Notes: generated from the letters alone by a model not told the origin. A stretch of 41,963 bases of DNA from Pirellula staleyi DSM 6068 (GCA_945900945.1 CAMDKL010000037.1:1-41963), one strand, 5' to 3'; counted from the first letter of the stretch, positions 29,101 through 36,345 are shown. Translations and numbers: made by a program.

Positions 29101-29898
29101 ATCCACACTGGTATTGGAAACGATCAAATCGATGCCGGTCCAGGTAAGAACCAGATTCGGGATGATGGAGGAATCAATGCCTTCACCACCGGAGATGACG
29201 ACGACCAGATCTGGCACTCCAACGCCGAGGATTGGATCGTTGCAAATGAGGGTGTTAACGACATTTGGCTCAATGGCGCACACCAAGGTTGGCACAATCG
29301 CAACAACCCGCTGGACGTGACCCGAGATGGCTGGGTCAACGCTTTCGATATCCTCGCTTTAATCAACAAAATCAACAGGACAGGTTCTGGTTGTCTTCGA
29401 GGTTCCGCCGATAGTGTGCAATATCACTACGATGTCTCTGGCGACGAGTGCATCGATCCGCTGGATGTTTTGCGAATCATCAATTGGATCAATACGAATC
29501 AAGGTGCAGAAGGAGAACATTCTACGGAGTTGGATACGGATGAGACCGCGGATGGTTTGAGTTCAGACCGAGCAATGTTCGTCCGAAAATCTGCAGCTTC
29601 ACAATCATGTTTCGCTCCGATGCCTTCGTCGAATCCGATCGCTGAGACCGACAAGTTGAATTCAAGTAGTAACGAAGAGCCCCAATTCCGAACCGATATC
29701 TCGGAGCCTGTTAACTCACGACATCACTTCTTTATCGCCGAGGGAAAAAATGAGATGGACTACCTGTCATTCGAAAGGTACGATACTCAACAAGACTCAA
29801 ATGCTGCACATCACGATGCTGTGTTCTCTAATTGGAGTCCATCAGAATGGGATGATCTGTCACGCTTCTCCCAGTCTCGCAGAAATGGAAAACGGTGA
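23116..29898 (+). CDS. Giant surface protein, C-terminal part: lectin-like array, RTX-like repeats, dockerin
   Basis: This frame of 2,260 codons is the end of the giant gene; the formal GTG start is artificial, since sense sequence in this frame begins at about 22993 (DSNGNTFRLPPRD). From 23212 to 25055 there is an L-type-lectin-like array with three N-terminal halves, then three C-terminal halves. A long linker region of beta strands follows. A further concanavalin-like segment lies at about 27085-27700 (LALVLNLGG, HTIRGFRLIDG). Gly/Asp repeats at about 28940-29220 (GSGDDVIHTGIGND) resemble calcium-binding RTX sequences. A type I dockerin pair lies at 29305-29502 (DVTRDGWVNAFDILALIN and DVSGDECIDPLDVLRIIN). 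The tail of about 120 residues is charged and has no sorting motif. Two sulfatase genes follow on the same strand within 100 bp. Confidence 0.85.
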   Translation: MKNFLLVYEPQTVPAIHHLESDLVHVVNPQLSGYTGFGPAGSLQADAISGDTITFANDDDTPNYPRAAWYGEKISTDVDSLSVEFTYQANFQNPKIQGFDSFVPQSASYANAITPNKVILTNGTPNLARAAWYGDEIRTTDDFKINFKYQTDGKAVQGFSNFAAPTNASNAAAISPTQLTLTNGSTGIARAAWNKEQVPINYGFTIDFTYQAGGDRNADGIALVFQTQGTNVVGSTGGGLGYVGIAGNKAAYQINIFGGNNQTKGSNFVTGNTSGSYNKTGGIGGVDFSSGDLVHVRFTYDPISNQVFESLRNLSNNNTYSHTYSNINLASVLGTSQAYIGFTGSSGGQTATQLVEEFSFQSNQADGMALVFQDKGTGAIGNSGSGLGYVGISSAKAAYQINLFADSSHTIGSNFVTKDTSGTYNSTGSVNFASGHLIQVQLSYNSHAHQLTEKLTDLISNTTYTKTYSNINLAGLLGPTTYVGFTGGSGAVTAVQCVQDFSMEFFPDDGVALVFQSAGTQVSGSAADGLGYVGIPGPTAAYQINLKSNGLQGSNFVTTNTAGTYLSTGNVDFASRNPIHVQLNYNNALRQLTESLTDTVTGATFSRVYHDMDLASAVGPTMYVGFTAPQGGSQTIQTVKNFSLGGSSSTPTGFKQRFAARPLSKASDGTTTSYATDFNTWVRADHPIRVDFSGISGGNDLNVNSNASLILNGLIRVANTASLTATSGSVTATSTGSLTGRTVAIAAEGPGGFLGTVGSPINVSLTKTATQSGFLTARAVSGVYIDSPSDIAIGYVSTWSPDDNQDGPVVLNAEGDIVNHSATSLIYAGKLSMTSGGAIGSISSPLQIQLVPHNTLNGSTVDGLVNAQANGNISLFHFGDIRIGKVKSPETVSIATYEGNILDGLTLDALGLNDPELSPQTRRNIHNFITFPEPDLSEEWIESLEAGVNVKYIQYWQLIPVVNFPVQPPLWNSWDPGDWGDIVTTTDSDGNPQRIYQLTAEGIEAFRPKAALDYQKENPTDIEVQDYANSIWQSCVETFASTDVFGPNWESLPQFQLYDPAYQFTASEETVANIKASFQESFNLFSYLSSQALGNPTVAAAIAKVANIQAGNLILNSSGSIGENRAAVDIPLEHFQNNTLTDAERKIVRFASQAGEIQLIGKNASGETIYYDAGSPPDSVTLTGVRIKISRPLLVQLADTGSLTATSSSELLVIGTSGDLHVKSANSTSKGFVWFEAAEDLLVADGSTGAAVTGGAMRLGAGQDIGTTARPLVISASDKVDLASLADATVESASALKVGQWNVAGTLSLKVDGTASVTDALASQRHSFAGFNGNGAGWTATTTLGSASVSSTATDDLLNVNLNAGTSNTSAWPSQVVFAKNDSVHLSHQFALGFLYQSGAVGSRVVLNLGNADQQGLALVLNLGGADGTGAWADFVKTSEIATASSRQSLGSVLLNSNHPIQVTITYSLLTRTVVASLVDTVTKQSIAIEKTGVNITQRLGSSAAKLSWTFLGDGTNAITHTIRGFRLIDGPVNLVANTLSVVAGGAFGTVANSSINQPEQPILVLVDGQTQINAGGAIAVEQVVGDLEVGVISSPTIVDVSAPFGSVVQSSGGGSGGEGDTTLRGVVGPKVSIDALLGVGVTDARLNVTTDDLSAVTSLNDLDLQHQSHTENGLAKISALIAGGFIRLSTISDVSVTGRVIGQSAQLHSYFAGKTIRLSLKDLQHILGGSLGIVLGGFEFLHLDDTQSSLANEIHVGGGTIESRTAKITTGVVGSLAMKLGSADDKITVVDASGLSALNIDGQDGQDLVSIANAGLAISQVLFVGGIGNDELNVDLRNTGVWVTKDRADTVFGTIRFQDIAKLVLNRLEEAGHPEAVEKIEQIVQDFPVDRLMVVGTTGMDSLAMTSLSTSILLQANWNSQKSERRTYSKNDIRDVQFYLLGGDDFVAVIGAYPVALDIYSGMDNDWIFVQSLSATITDLHGDNIITTGSGDDVIHTGIGNDQIDAGPGKNQIRDDGGINAFTTGDDDDQIWHSNAEDWIVANEGVNDIWLNGAHQGWHNRNNPLDVTRDGWVNAFDILALINKINRTGSGCLRGSADSVQYHYDVSGDECIDPLDVLRIINWINTNQGAEGEHSTELDTDETADGLSSDRAMFVRKSAASQSCFAPMPSSNPIAETDKLNSSSNEEPQFRTDISEPVNSRHHFFIAEGKNEMDYLSFERYDTQQDSNAAHHDAVFSNWSPSEWDDLSRFSQSRRNGKR
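23212..25055 (+). repeat. L-type-lectin-like half-domain array (N-N-N-C-C-C)
   Basis: Three N-terminal halves lie at about 23212-23395, 23401-23570 and 23581-23755. Each has GFxxF, then an ANAI or similar stretch, LTNG, RAAW and FxYQ. Three C-terminal halves lie at about 23767-24195, 24208-24620 and 24637-25055. Each has DGxALVFQ, LGYVGI, AAYQIN, GSNFVT, a TGTY-like run, QLTE, the YxxxxLA strand, VGFT and a final FSx strand. Only the middle pair is contiguous as a normal lectin domain. Linkers between halves are only a few residues long. Confidence 0.75.
29305..29502 (+). other. Type I dockerin domain
   Basis: Two calcium-binding F-hand-like repeats within the giant protein: NPLDVTRDGWVNAFDILALI and DVSGDECIDPLDVLRIINWI, separated by about 20 residues. 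The D-x-N/T-x-D-G-x-I/V-x-x-x-D spacing is that of dockerins. In planctomycetes such domains sit near the C terminus of very large exported proteins. A matching cohesin was not seen in this window. Confidence 0.8.
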
Positions 29899-29994
29899 AA
29901 CGTGTCAGCTAGTTAACCTGCGGGATAAATGTACCTCTTTTCGTTCATGATTTACTATCCATTACTTCCGATCAAACACCAATCAGAATCCAAA

Positions 29995-31590
29995 ATGAAA
30001 CTCTGTTTTCTCACTGTATTTCCAGCCTTTATGTTTTCCACGGTGTTCGTTTCGCATCTTTGCGCACAGAATCCTTTTGATGAGACGGTGCGAGTTGCAG
30101 CTCACTTGGAACCGGCGATTCCGCGTCCCGAACCATCGAAGATAGCGAAGGACAAATTAGCGGCCCTTCGTTCCAAGACGGGAAGACCTCCCAATATTCT
30201 GGTCCTTTTGGTCGATGATATGGGTTGGGGGGATATCGGCGCCAACGGCGGTGGTGTCGTGATCGGTGCCCCGACGCCCAACATCGACAAACTCTCCCAG
30301 GACGGACTCCGTCTGACATCGGTTTACGCACAATCCACCTGCACACCCTCGCGAGCAGCCTTGATGACGGGCCGCTTTCCAAGCCGAACCGGCCTTACCC
30401 GACCGCTCATGGCCGGGGAGGCTCTTTCGGTGAATCCTTGGTCGGATGAAGACATAGCGGCAAAACTCCTGTCCGCTGCGGGTTATCGCACGGCGCTCTC
30501 GGGTAAATGGCACCTCGGCGAAGCCGAGGGGACTCGCCCGCATGATGTGGGTTACGATGAATACTTAGGAATTTTGGGTGTAGCATCCGAGATGACACAA
30601 GCGATTGATGCCCGCATCTATCCTGATCTCGTGCTTCGTCCCGAAAGACGTGAGGCACTTCGAAAGCTGGTGATCCCGGAAGTCACAACAGGCAAAAAGG
30701 CATCGGCTGCCCAAACGGTCCAAGAGATCAAAACTCCGGAGGAGATGAGCACTATCGACCAGATGTTTGCGGATTATTCCGCCAATTTCATTCAGAAATG
30801 CGCATCGGATCGCAAGCCGTTCTATCTCATTCATGCGTTTTCTCGCGTCCACAACGACAACTATCCTGCGCCTGGTTACGCAGGGAAAAGCCCTGCGGGG
30901 TTTCCCTACAAGGACGCAATCATAGAGGTCGATGATATCGTAGGGCGATTGATCCGTACGTTGAAAGAAACCGGACAATTGGAAAACACCCTAGTCTTCT
31001 TTACATCGGACAATGGAGCCAATGAGGACGTATGGCCGGACTCTGGATTCCAGCCTTGGCGCGGCGGAAAAGGAACTACGTGGGAGGGAGGGGTTCGTGT
31101 CCCCGGGATCGCTTACTGGCCCGGAATGATTGCTCCTCGACCCGCCAACGACGGACTTTTTGATCTAATGGACCTCTTCAACACATCGCTAGCCATCGCG
31201 GGAATCAGCGACCAGATATCCAGCAAGCGGTATATCGATGGAATTGATCAGAGCAGTTTTTTGCTCGCGGATAACGGTCAATCCTCCAGGCAGGCGGTGT
31301 TCATGTATGGAGACAATCGAATGGTGGCCATGCGTTGGAAGGAGTACAAGATCCACACCAGCGTTTACTTGACCCATCAGCCTATGAGGAATCTCGATGA
31401 GTCCGTTCTCACAAGCACCGGCGATTGGCCTTGGGTCTACAACCTCTATATGGACCCCAAAGAGCAGCGAAGTACTGGGCACCGGTACTTTGAATGGGGC
31501 TTTGCAGCCATCTTGCCAATGCTGAAATCACACATCGCAACGTATTTCAAATATCCTCGCAAAAGCCTCGGTCTCGAAACACCACGATAA
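29995..31590 (+). CDS. Exported sulfatase (formylglycine type)
   Basis: A type I sulfatase expected to hydrolyse sulfate esters outside the cytoplasm. The ATG at 29995 begins a signal peptide (MKLCFLTVFPAFMFSTVFVS then LCAQ); the open frame reaches back to 29929, but those 22 residues precede the signal peptide. Metal-site residues appear in LLVDDMGWGDIG, and the modification motif is CTPSR (Cys codon at 30340, residue 116), converted to formylglycine by a sulfatase-modifying enzyme not in the window. GKWHLGE, FFTSDNGANE and GGKGTTWEGG follow, as in arylsulfatase-like enzymes. At 531 aa it is full length. It begins 96 bp after the giant gene and ends 22 bp before a second sulfatase, so joint expression is likely. 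The substrate is unknown. Confidence 0.92.
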   Translation: MKLCFLTVFPAFMFSTVFVSHLCAQNPFDETVRVAAHLEPAIPRPEPSKIAKDKLAALRSKTGRPPNILVLLVDDMGWGDIGANGGGVVIGAPTPNIDKLSQDGLRLTSVYAQSTCTPSRAALMTGRFPSRTGLTRPLMAGEALSVNPWSDEDIAAKLLSAAGYRTALSGKWHLGEAEGTRPHDVGYDEYLGILGVASEMTQAIDARIYPDLVLRPERREALRKLVIPEVTTGKKASAAQTVQEIKTPEEMSTIDQMFADYSANFIQKCASDRKPFYLIHAFSRVHNDNYPAPGYAGKSPAGFPYKDAIIEVDDIVGRLIRTLKETGQLENTLVFFTSDNGANEDVWPDSGFQPWRGGKGTTWEGGVRVPGIAYWPGMIAPRPANDGLFDLMDLFNTSLAIAGISDQISSKRYIDGIDQSSFLLADNGQSSRQAVFMYGDNRMVAMRWKEYKIHTSVYLTHQPMRNLDESVLTSTGDWPWVYNLYMDPKEQRSTGHRYFEWGFAAILPMLKSHIATYFKYPRKSLGLETPR

Positions 31591-31612
31591 CTCGCAGAGA
31601 ATCAAAGTAAAA

Positions 31613-33205
31613 ATGATCACCCAATTCGATAGAATACTTCGTAGCAAATCCGGAAATGCATTCACCTTAACCGCATGTACTCAGGTCTTGAAACTGCTCG
31701 CTATAGCAGCATTTTTCATCTCTTGGCCATTACGAATCCAAGCGATTGAGCGCCCAAATATCGTGGTCATCATGACCGACGATTTGGCACCCTTCGACAT
31801 ATCGGCCTACCATCGCGGCTTAGGAGCTGTCTCGACGAAAAACATAGATCGCATTGCGAGGGAAGGGTTGATGATTTCGGACTACTATGCGCAGCCGAGT
31901 TGCACTGCGGGTCGCGCAGCCTTTTTGACGGGGCAATATCCGATTCGAACAGGCTTGACCTCCGTGGGCCAACCGGGCTCACCCATCGGTCTTCACCGAG
32001 AGGATGTTACGCTGGCTCAACTGCTGAAAGCCCAAGGCTATGCAACCGCTCAATTCGGGAAAAGCCACGTCGGGGACCGCAATGAGTTCCTACCTACGGT
32101 ACATGGATTCGATGAGTTCTATGGGTTTCTCTATCACCTGAACATGATGGAGATGCCGGAGCAACCGGAGTTTCCTCCACAACCCAACTACCCAGGCCGA
32201 CCTCGCAACGTGATTCACTCGATCGCGAGCAACAACGCCGACTCCACCGTAGATCCGCGATGGGGGAGCGTTGGCAAGCAGACGATCACCGATGAGGGAC
32301 CTCTGGGTGCTGAAAGACAAAAAACCTTCGATGATGAAGTGCTTCAAAGAACCCTCGGATGGATGAAGAACCAAGTAGACAGCAAGACTCCGTTTTTTCT
32401 CTGGTTCAATCCCTCCCGCATGCACCATCAGATCCACGTTTCTAAGGAATGGGCTGGAAAGAGTGGCCATGAGGCCTACGCCGATGCTCTCTTGCACTTG
32501 GATTCCATCGTTGGCAAATTGCTGGATACCATCGACGATCACAAGGTCCGCGAGAACACGATCGTAGTTTTTACCTCGGACAATGGAGTCAATCTCTCTC
32601 ACTGGCCAAACGCGGGTACCGCATCATTTCGAGGTGAAAAAGGGACGACTTGGGATGGCGGGTTCCGCGTGCCTACTCTCGTGCGATGGCCTGGGCATAT
32701 TCCGGCGGGAGCATGGACCGGCGAATTGATGTCCTCCGAAGATTGGCTACCAACGTTGATGACAGCGGCTGGGGTGCCGGGCGTCAAGGAAAAACTCTTG
32801 GCTGGCATGAAAGTCGGCGATCAGGAATTCAAAGTCCACTTGGACGGTTATGACCAGACCGAAATGCTGACGAAATCAGGTCCATCGCGCCGTCTAGAGT
32901 TTTTCTTCTATGCGGAAAGTGAACTCAATGCGTTTCGCGTAAAGCAATGGAAGATTCACCTTGCGATTAAAAATGCATGGCTCAAGCCGTCGGAAAAAGT
33001 ACCCAGTGGATTGCTCATCGATATCAAAAACGATCCTTTTGAACGAACGCCGGAAACGCCGGGTCATTTCACGTGGATGAAGGAAAAAACCTGGGTTGTA
33101 CCCCTTCTCGGGGGACCATTTCTGAACCATCTTAAAAGCCTCAAAGACTTTCCTCCTCGTCAAGCGGGAGCAGGCGTTGGCGCCCAGACTCTAGGCGTCG
33201 AATAG
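31613..33205 (+). CDS. Exported sulfatase, CTAGR type
   Basis: A second type I sulfatase, 530 aa, only 22 bp after the first. The N terminus has a basic stretch and a hydrophobic segment (LLAIAAFFISWPLRIQA) that fits a long signal peptide. The metal-site strand is VVIMTDDLAPFDIS. The formylglycine motif reads CTAGR (Cys codon at 31901, residue 97) in place of CxPSR, which fits the looser C-x-[PA]-x-R pattern used by many planctomycete arylsulfatases. GKSHVGD, FTSDNGVN and GEKGTTWDGGFRVP complete the active site region. The first enzyme has GKWHLGE at the corresponding place, so the two probably differ in substrate. A small TCGGA-TTTT-TCCGA hairpin lies at 33229-33242 after the stop. Confidence 0.92.
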   Translation: MITQFDRILRSKSGNAFTLTACTQVLKLLAIAAFFISWPLRIQAIERPNIVVIMTDDLAPFDISAYHRGLGAVSTKNIDRIAREGLMISDYYAQPSCTAGRAAFLTGQYPIRTGLTSVGQPGSPIGLHREDVTLAQLLKAQGYATAQFGKSHVGDRNEFLPTVHGFDEFYGFLYHLNMMEMPEQPEFPPQPNYPGRPRNVIHSIASNNADSTVDPRWGSVGKQTITDEGPLGAERQKTFDDEVLQRTLGWMKNQVDSKTPFFLWFNPSRMHHQIHVSKEWAGKSGHEAYADALLHLDSIVGKLLDTIDDHKVRENTIVVFTSDNGVNLSHWPNAGTASFRGEKGTTWDGGFRVPTLVRWPGHIPAGAWTGELMSSEDWLPTLMTAAGVPGVKEKLLAGMKVGDQEFKVHLDGYDQTEMLTKSGPSRRLEFFFYAESELNAFRVKQWKIHLAIKNAWLKPSEKVPSGLLIDIKNDPFERTPETPGHFTWMKEKTWVVPLLGGPFLNHLKSLKDFPPRQAGAGVGAQTLGVE

Positions 33206-33314
33206 CGGTGAGCGTACACTAGCCGAACTCGGATTTTTCCGACCTGGCTAGGATTCGGCGGTTAGGTTTTTGCGTTCGTTCAACGATTCTCCTCGTACGC
33301 AAAGGATCTTCACG

Positions 33315-33551
33315 ATGTCGCAGCCAACTCGATCTACCAAAGCCCAAACCTGGAAACAACATTTCACTGATTTCGAGCGATCTCAGCTGACCGTCGCTGA
33401 GTTCTACCAGTCCATTGGCTACTCCACTCCCACCTTCTATCGCTGGAAGCGTAAACTCGCTGAGAGCAACGACAAGGTCGCCTTCCTGCGAGTCCAGACC
33501 ACCGATCGCATCGGTGGCCGGGGTAGATCGGTGGCCGGTGTATGCTGGTGA
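33315..33551 (+). mobile_element. IS66-type TnpA remnant
   Basis: The ATG at 33315 has AAGGA 8 bases upstream. The first 60 residues (WKQHFTDFERSQLTVAEFYQ, then STPTFYRWKRKL) are the helix-turn-helix of the IS66-type accessory protein TnpA. The frame then runs into an Arg/Gly-rich tail (GRGRSVAGVCW) and stops after 78 codons, shorter than usual, and no tnpB or transposase follows. It is a truncated insertion-sequence remnant. The 200 bp after it, to the NTF2-like gene, show nothing recognisable. Confidence 0.65.
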
Positions 33552-33750
33552 CCAGTCGCGGCCTCTATTGTTTACCTACCGAGCCGAGAGTCGAATTGGC
33601 GGAGGAATCCGGTCGGGTCGATTCCACATCCAGATCCCACTCTACTTGCTACTCTCTGAACGCCACTCTCTAGCCGCTCCGCAGTTTGCCGAGTTCTCAA
33701 ACGCGTTTTTCCTGAATGTCATGCAGTGCCGGCGGGCTACGTTCGAGAAT

Positions 33751-34239
33751 TTACTTCTCGAGATAGGGTAGTTTGTCGGTGTGATGGCCAATCATCTTCC
33801 ATTTGCCATCCTCTTTGCGAAATACGCTTGTCGTCCGAATCGACACTTTCTGTGGCTTGCCATCGACCACATTTTCACCGATTTCAATGCCAGTGATCAC
33901 GCCAATGGAACCACCAACCTGGACTTGAGGCTGGTCTATTTTGATCGTGCCTCCAAGCCGTTTCGCGGCTTGCGTTTTCCAATCAGCCAGCACTGCCTTC
34001 CACCCGAGTTGCCGAAGCCCATCTGGCCCCATGTAGTTGACATCCTCAGCGTGGGACCAGACTTGTTCCATCGGAGCCACCTCTCCCTTAAACAACGCAT
34101 TCAACGCTTTATAGAAATCGGCGTTGGCCGCGAGCAGTTTTTGTTCGTCAGCTTTTTCATCAGCAGTCGCTACGCCCATTGGCAAAAAAGAAAGCACTAC
34201 AAGGCCAGCGCAGACCATTGCGGAAAAGAATCGGTTCAT
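33751..34239 (-). CDS. Exported NTF2-like (SnoaL/DUF4440-type) protein
   Basis: A 162-aa protein with a clear signal peptide (MNRFFSAMVCAGLVVLSFLP, cleavage near ATA-DE). The mature part has the cone-shaped NTF2-like pattern: a helix (LLAANADFYKALNALFKGE), VWSHAEDVNYMGPDG, a helix with ADWKTQAAKRLGG, and antiparallel strands ending in SVFRKEDGKWKMIGHHTD. Such exported proteins of about 120 mature residues are often uncharacterised ketosteroid-isomerase-like proteins; a substrate cannot be inferred. AGGAG lies 8 bases before the ATG, supporting this start. The gene is isolated, among decayed sequences. Confidence 0.85.
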   Translation of the reverse strand: MNRFFSAMVCAGLVVLSFLPMGVATADEKADEQKLLAANADFYKALNALFKGEVAPMEQVWSHAEDVNYMGPDGLRQLGWKAVLADWKTQAAKRLGGTIKIDQPQVQVGGSIGVITGIEIGENVVDGKPQKVSIRTTSVFRKEDGKWKMIGHHTDKLPYLEK

Positions 34240-34369
34240 GAGACAGGCTCCTTAATTGACGGAAAGACATTAACTGATCGAGGCCCGCAAGCAACTCGAG
34301 TACTCCTCGCCGGGATTTTTCTGTGCTGCAGCATTGACTACAGCTCGGAAACGGCTTGGCTTCTAACGG

Positions 34370-34438
34370 AGAGTCTATCCGAGAACCCGGGAAATTGCGG
34401 CTAACGCCAAAGCGGCTCATGGTTTCCGGATAGGCTCT
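34370..34438. repeat. Imperfect inverted repeat, 18-bp arms
   Basis: Arms at 34370-34387 and 34421-34438 are complementary at 15 of 18 positions (core CTATCCG/CGGATAG) with a 33-base spacer. No T-run follows. It could be the end of a lost mobile element or a structured leader of the leftward NTF2-like gene, which starts about 130 bp away. Confidence 0.4.
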
Positions 34439-34941
34439 TGGCATTTCGCGAAACACTTGCCCGGCGTAGGCTGAGTAGGCTTGCCTCACGGGCGGCAGTA
34501 TAGGACCTGTCCATCTCTGCTGCAAGCCTCGGGAGCCAGAAAAGGGACGGAACTGGCCAGAGTAGAGAGCAATCGCCGGTCAGCTTGAGTAGCTGCGATA
34601 GCCGTCAGCCCCTGCGCTGTCAGGCGGTGATGCGTCGGCTTTGATGAGCAGGTTGTCCACGCCGTGGTACTGCATGTGGCGTATCTTCCCGCGCCAGCCC
34701 GCGCATCAGAAGCAGCGACAACTCGTCCTCCGATTCCGGTACGGCATCGGCGGGCAGGTCGCCGATGGCGGTCTCGATGTTCATGGCGGCCGGCGCGCCT
34801 ACGAGCTCCATCTCCACATGTTCACCGACCTGCCGCAGCCTCGCCCGGAAGTGCAGTGGCGTGGCCCCGCTGCGCCCCCTTGATGGAAATAGCAGTCTAA
34901 AAGGGGACCAGTTTGGCAGCCAAAAAAGGAGCCAGTTGAAC

Positions 34942-34994
34942 GGAAAGCGTCGTACTCCTGCAGGATCGGCCTAGCCAGCAACCTAGCAGCTACC
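34942..34994. repeat. Dispersed repeat, copy 1
   Basis: A 53-bp element beginning GGAAAGCGTCGTACTCCT and ending CAGCTACC. It matches 37972-38023 at about 49 of 53 positions, and its middle matches 35582-35605. It lies in a non-coding stretch next to decayed genes. Confidence 0.7.
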
Positions 34995-35106
34995 GCTTCG
35001 ACAGGTTGGACTGAGGCTGGATCCTGGCTAGCTCATCAACTGCGGGCAGGTCGGCGACTGTAGCAGCGCTTGTTGAGGCGGAGACGTTCGCTGGTTGGAA
35101 GTAAAC

Positions 35107-35457
35107 TTATTCAAGTTCATGGACGTCATCGAGCACACCACGCGGGATGCACACCGTCAATACGGTCAGCTTGCCAATCGCTTTGTGCTTCACACCGCGA
35201 GGAACATAGACCACGTCACCTTCATGCAATTCGATCTCTTCGTCATCAAGAATCATAGTGCCGTGGCCGCTAATGACATAGTAGAACTCGTCCGTACGCT
35301 GATGGTAGTGCAGCTTAGCATCCTGGATTTCGACTTGGTGAACTTCTGCGGCTGCTTCATCGGATTCTTCGATCAAGCAACGAATACTCCCACAGGTTTC
35401 CGCCCACGGCTCAACTTCTGCTGGGTTACGGCGGATGAACTTGCCTTTGGTCTTCAT
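35107..35457 (-). CDS. Small cupin-domain protein
   Basis: A 116-aa single-domain cupin. Motif 1 is HYHQRTDEFYYVISGHG (metal-ligand His, His and Glu) and motif 2 is EGDVVYVPRGVKHKAIG (ligand His). These give the usual mono-metal jelly-roll site. Cupins of this size may be isomerases, dioxygenases or sugar-binding sensors, so no function is assigned. GGAG lies about 8 bases upstream of the ATG. It stands alone between decayed sequence on both sides. Confidence 0.85.
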   Translation of the reverse strand: MKTKGKFIRRNPAEVEPWAETCGSIRCLIEESDEAAAEVHQVEIQDAKLHYHQRTDEFYYVISGHGTMILDDEEIELHEGDVVYVPRGVKHKAIGKLTVLTVCIPRGVLDDVHELE

Positions 35458-35575
35458 GAGATTTTCTCCGTATTGTGAACAAATTCAAGATATGCGATCT
35501 CGCATGATAACATGACTTGCGAATCCGATTCAAACCAACGCACCGTAAATTCACGGCATCTTTTGCTGCAGCTAG

Positions 35576-35610
35576 TCGACTTCAGGATCGGTCTAGCAGC
35601 AACCTAGCCT
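35576..35610. repeat. Dispersed repeat, copy 3 (partial)
   Basis: A short copy of the dispersed element, recognisable by CAGGATCGGTCTAGCAGCAA followed by CCTAGC. It lacks the GGAAAGCGTCGTACTCC end. It lies in the roughly 300-bp stretch between the cupin gene and the sulfatase remnant, where I see no gene. Confidence 0.55.
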
Positions 35611-35755
35611 CTTCCCTAAGCGTAAGCTTCCCATCCACAATGTGGACGTAGACGAAGCCGCCTTACCCAGCTTCCAAGAGTCGGGTCATTACAACTGTGG
35701 AAACTGGCTCCGGCCTATTCGAGTCGACTGCGGCATAGACATAGAATAGACTGGA

Positions 35756-36118
35756 ATGTTGACGAAACCGAATTCCGAATCGGTCGCTTCCACTCCCGGT
35801 AGTTGCGGATACCTCGAGCGAAGCGCCAACGATTCGCGAGGTCCGATTGCTTTCGACGTGTCGGTAAACGAGTATCAATACCGCTATACAAATCAAGGTC
35901 GTGATGGAGACTGGAAATTGTACGTAAATCCCGATGGTAGTCGGGTCGAACTATACGACATGAAGATCGACTTGACTCAACTGAACAACGTATCGGAGCA
36001 TCATCCTGAAGTAGTAGAAAAATTGAGTCAGATGGTGCTGACTTGGTCAAAGCAGTTGCCAGATGGACCTCGCGACTCGGGGGCGGGCGAAATGAACTAC
36101 CCCTTTCCTAAAAAGTAG
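35756..36118 (+). pseudogene. C-terminal sulfatase fragment
   Basis: The last 70 residues of this 120-codon frame match the C-terminal end of type I sulfatases: RDGDWKLYVNPDGSRVELYD, then LTQLNNVSEHHPEVVEKLSQ, and a final AGEMNYPFPKK. In intact enzymes this follows about 400 residues containing the active site, all absent here. The first 40-50 codons show no resemblance and have no ribosome binding site. It is a remnant of a fourth sulfatase gene in the window and is not expected to make an active enzyme. Confidence 0.75.
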
Positions 36119-36261
36119 TCCTGCTAGTGGGGAGATTCTCGAATTGGTTGGCCTTTTACCCTCAACTCGGTTTCTTTGGATTCAAGTCAGAGGAGGATGT
36201 GGAGGAAGATTACGAAAGACCAATGAACTGTATTCCCGCAAAAAAGAGGAAATTATAGATA

Positions 36262-36291
36262 TTGCGCATGCCACTAAATTGCGTTTATGAT
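36262..36291 (+). promoter_or_regulatory. Weak candidate promoter for the DUF1559 gene
   Basis: TTGCGC (36262-36267) and TATGAT (36286-36291) are separated by 18 bases, 54 bases before the ATG at 36346. The -10 box is good and the -35 box poor, so this is only a candidate. The rest of the 225-bp gap upstream shows nothing recognisable. Confidence 0.25.
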
Positions 36292-36345
36292 AGGATTCGC
36301 ACCTCTATCTGCATTTTTGTTTCCTTTTTATGGTTGGGTTGAGTC

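Larger units (their letters stand above)
34240..35106. other. Gene-poor stretch with foreign-looking patch
   Basis: About 870 bp without a convincing gene. It contains an imperfect inverted repeat (34370-34438), a GC-rich patch at about 34615-34885 whose base composition differs from its surroundings, and one copy of a dispersed repeat (34942-34994). The minus strand across the patch stays open (34620-34817 and further upstream without a start), including a segment IGDLPADAVPESEDELSLLL, which reads like a real protein fragment that I cannot name. Confidence 0.45.

Noticed and set aside
33781-34404. 207-codon plus-strand gene opposite the NTF2-like gene
   Set aside because: The minus-strand gene has a signal peptide, ribosome binding site and domain pattern; this frame is its shadow.
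35640-35660. TCCACA/TGTGGA palindrome as an operator
   Set aside because: It is short, stands in decayed sequence, and no gene start lies close enough to support regulation.
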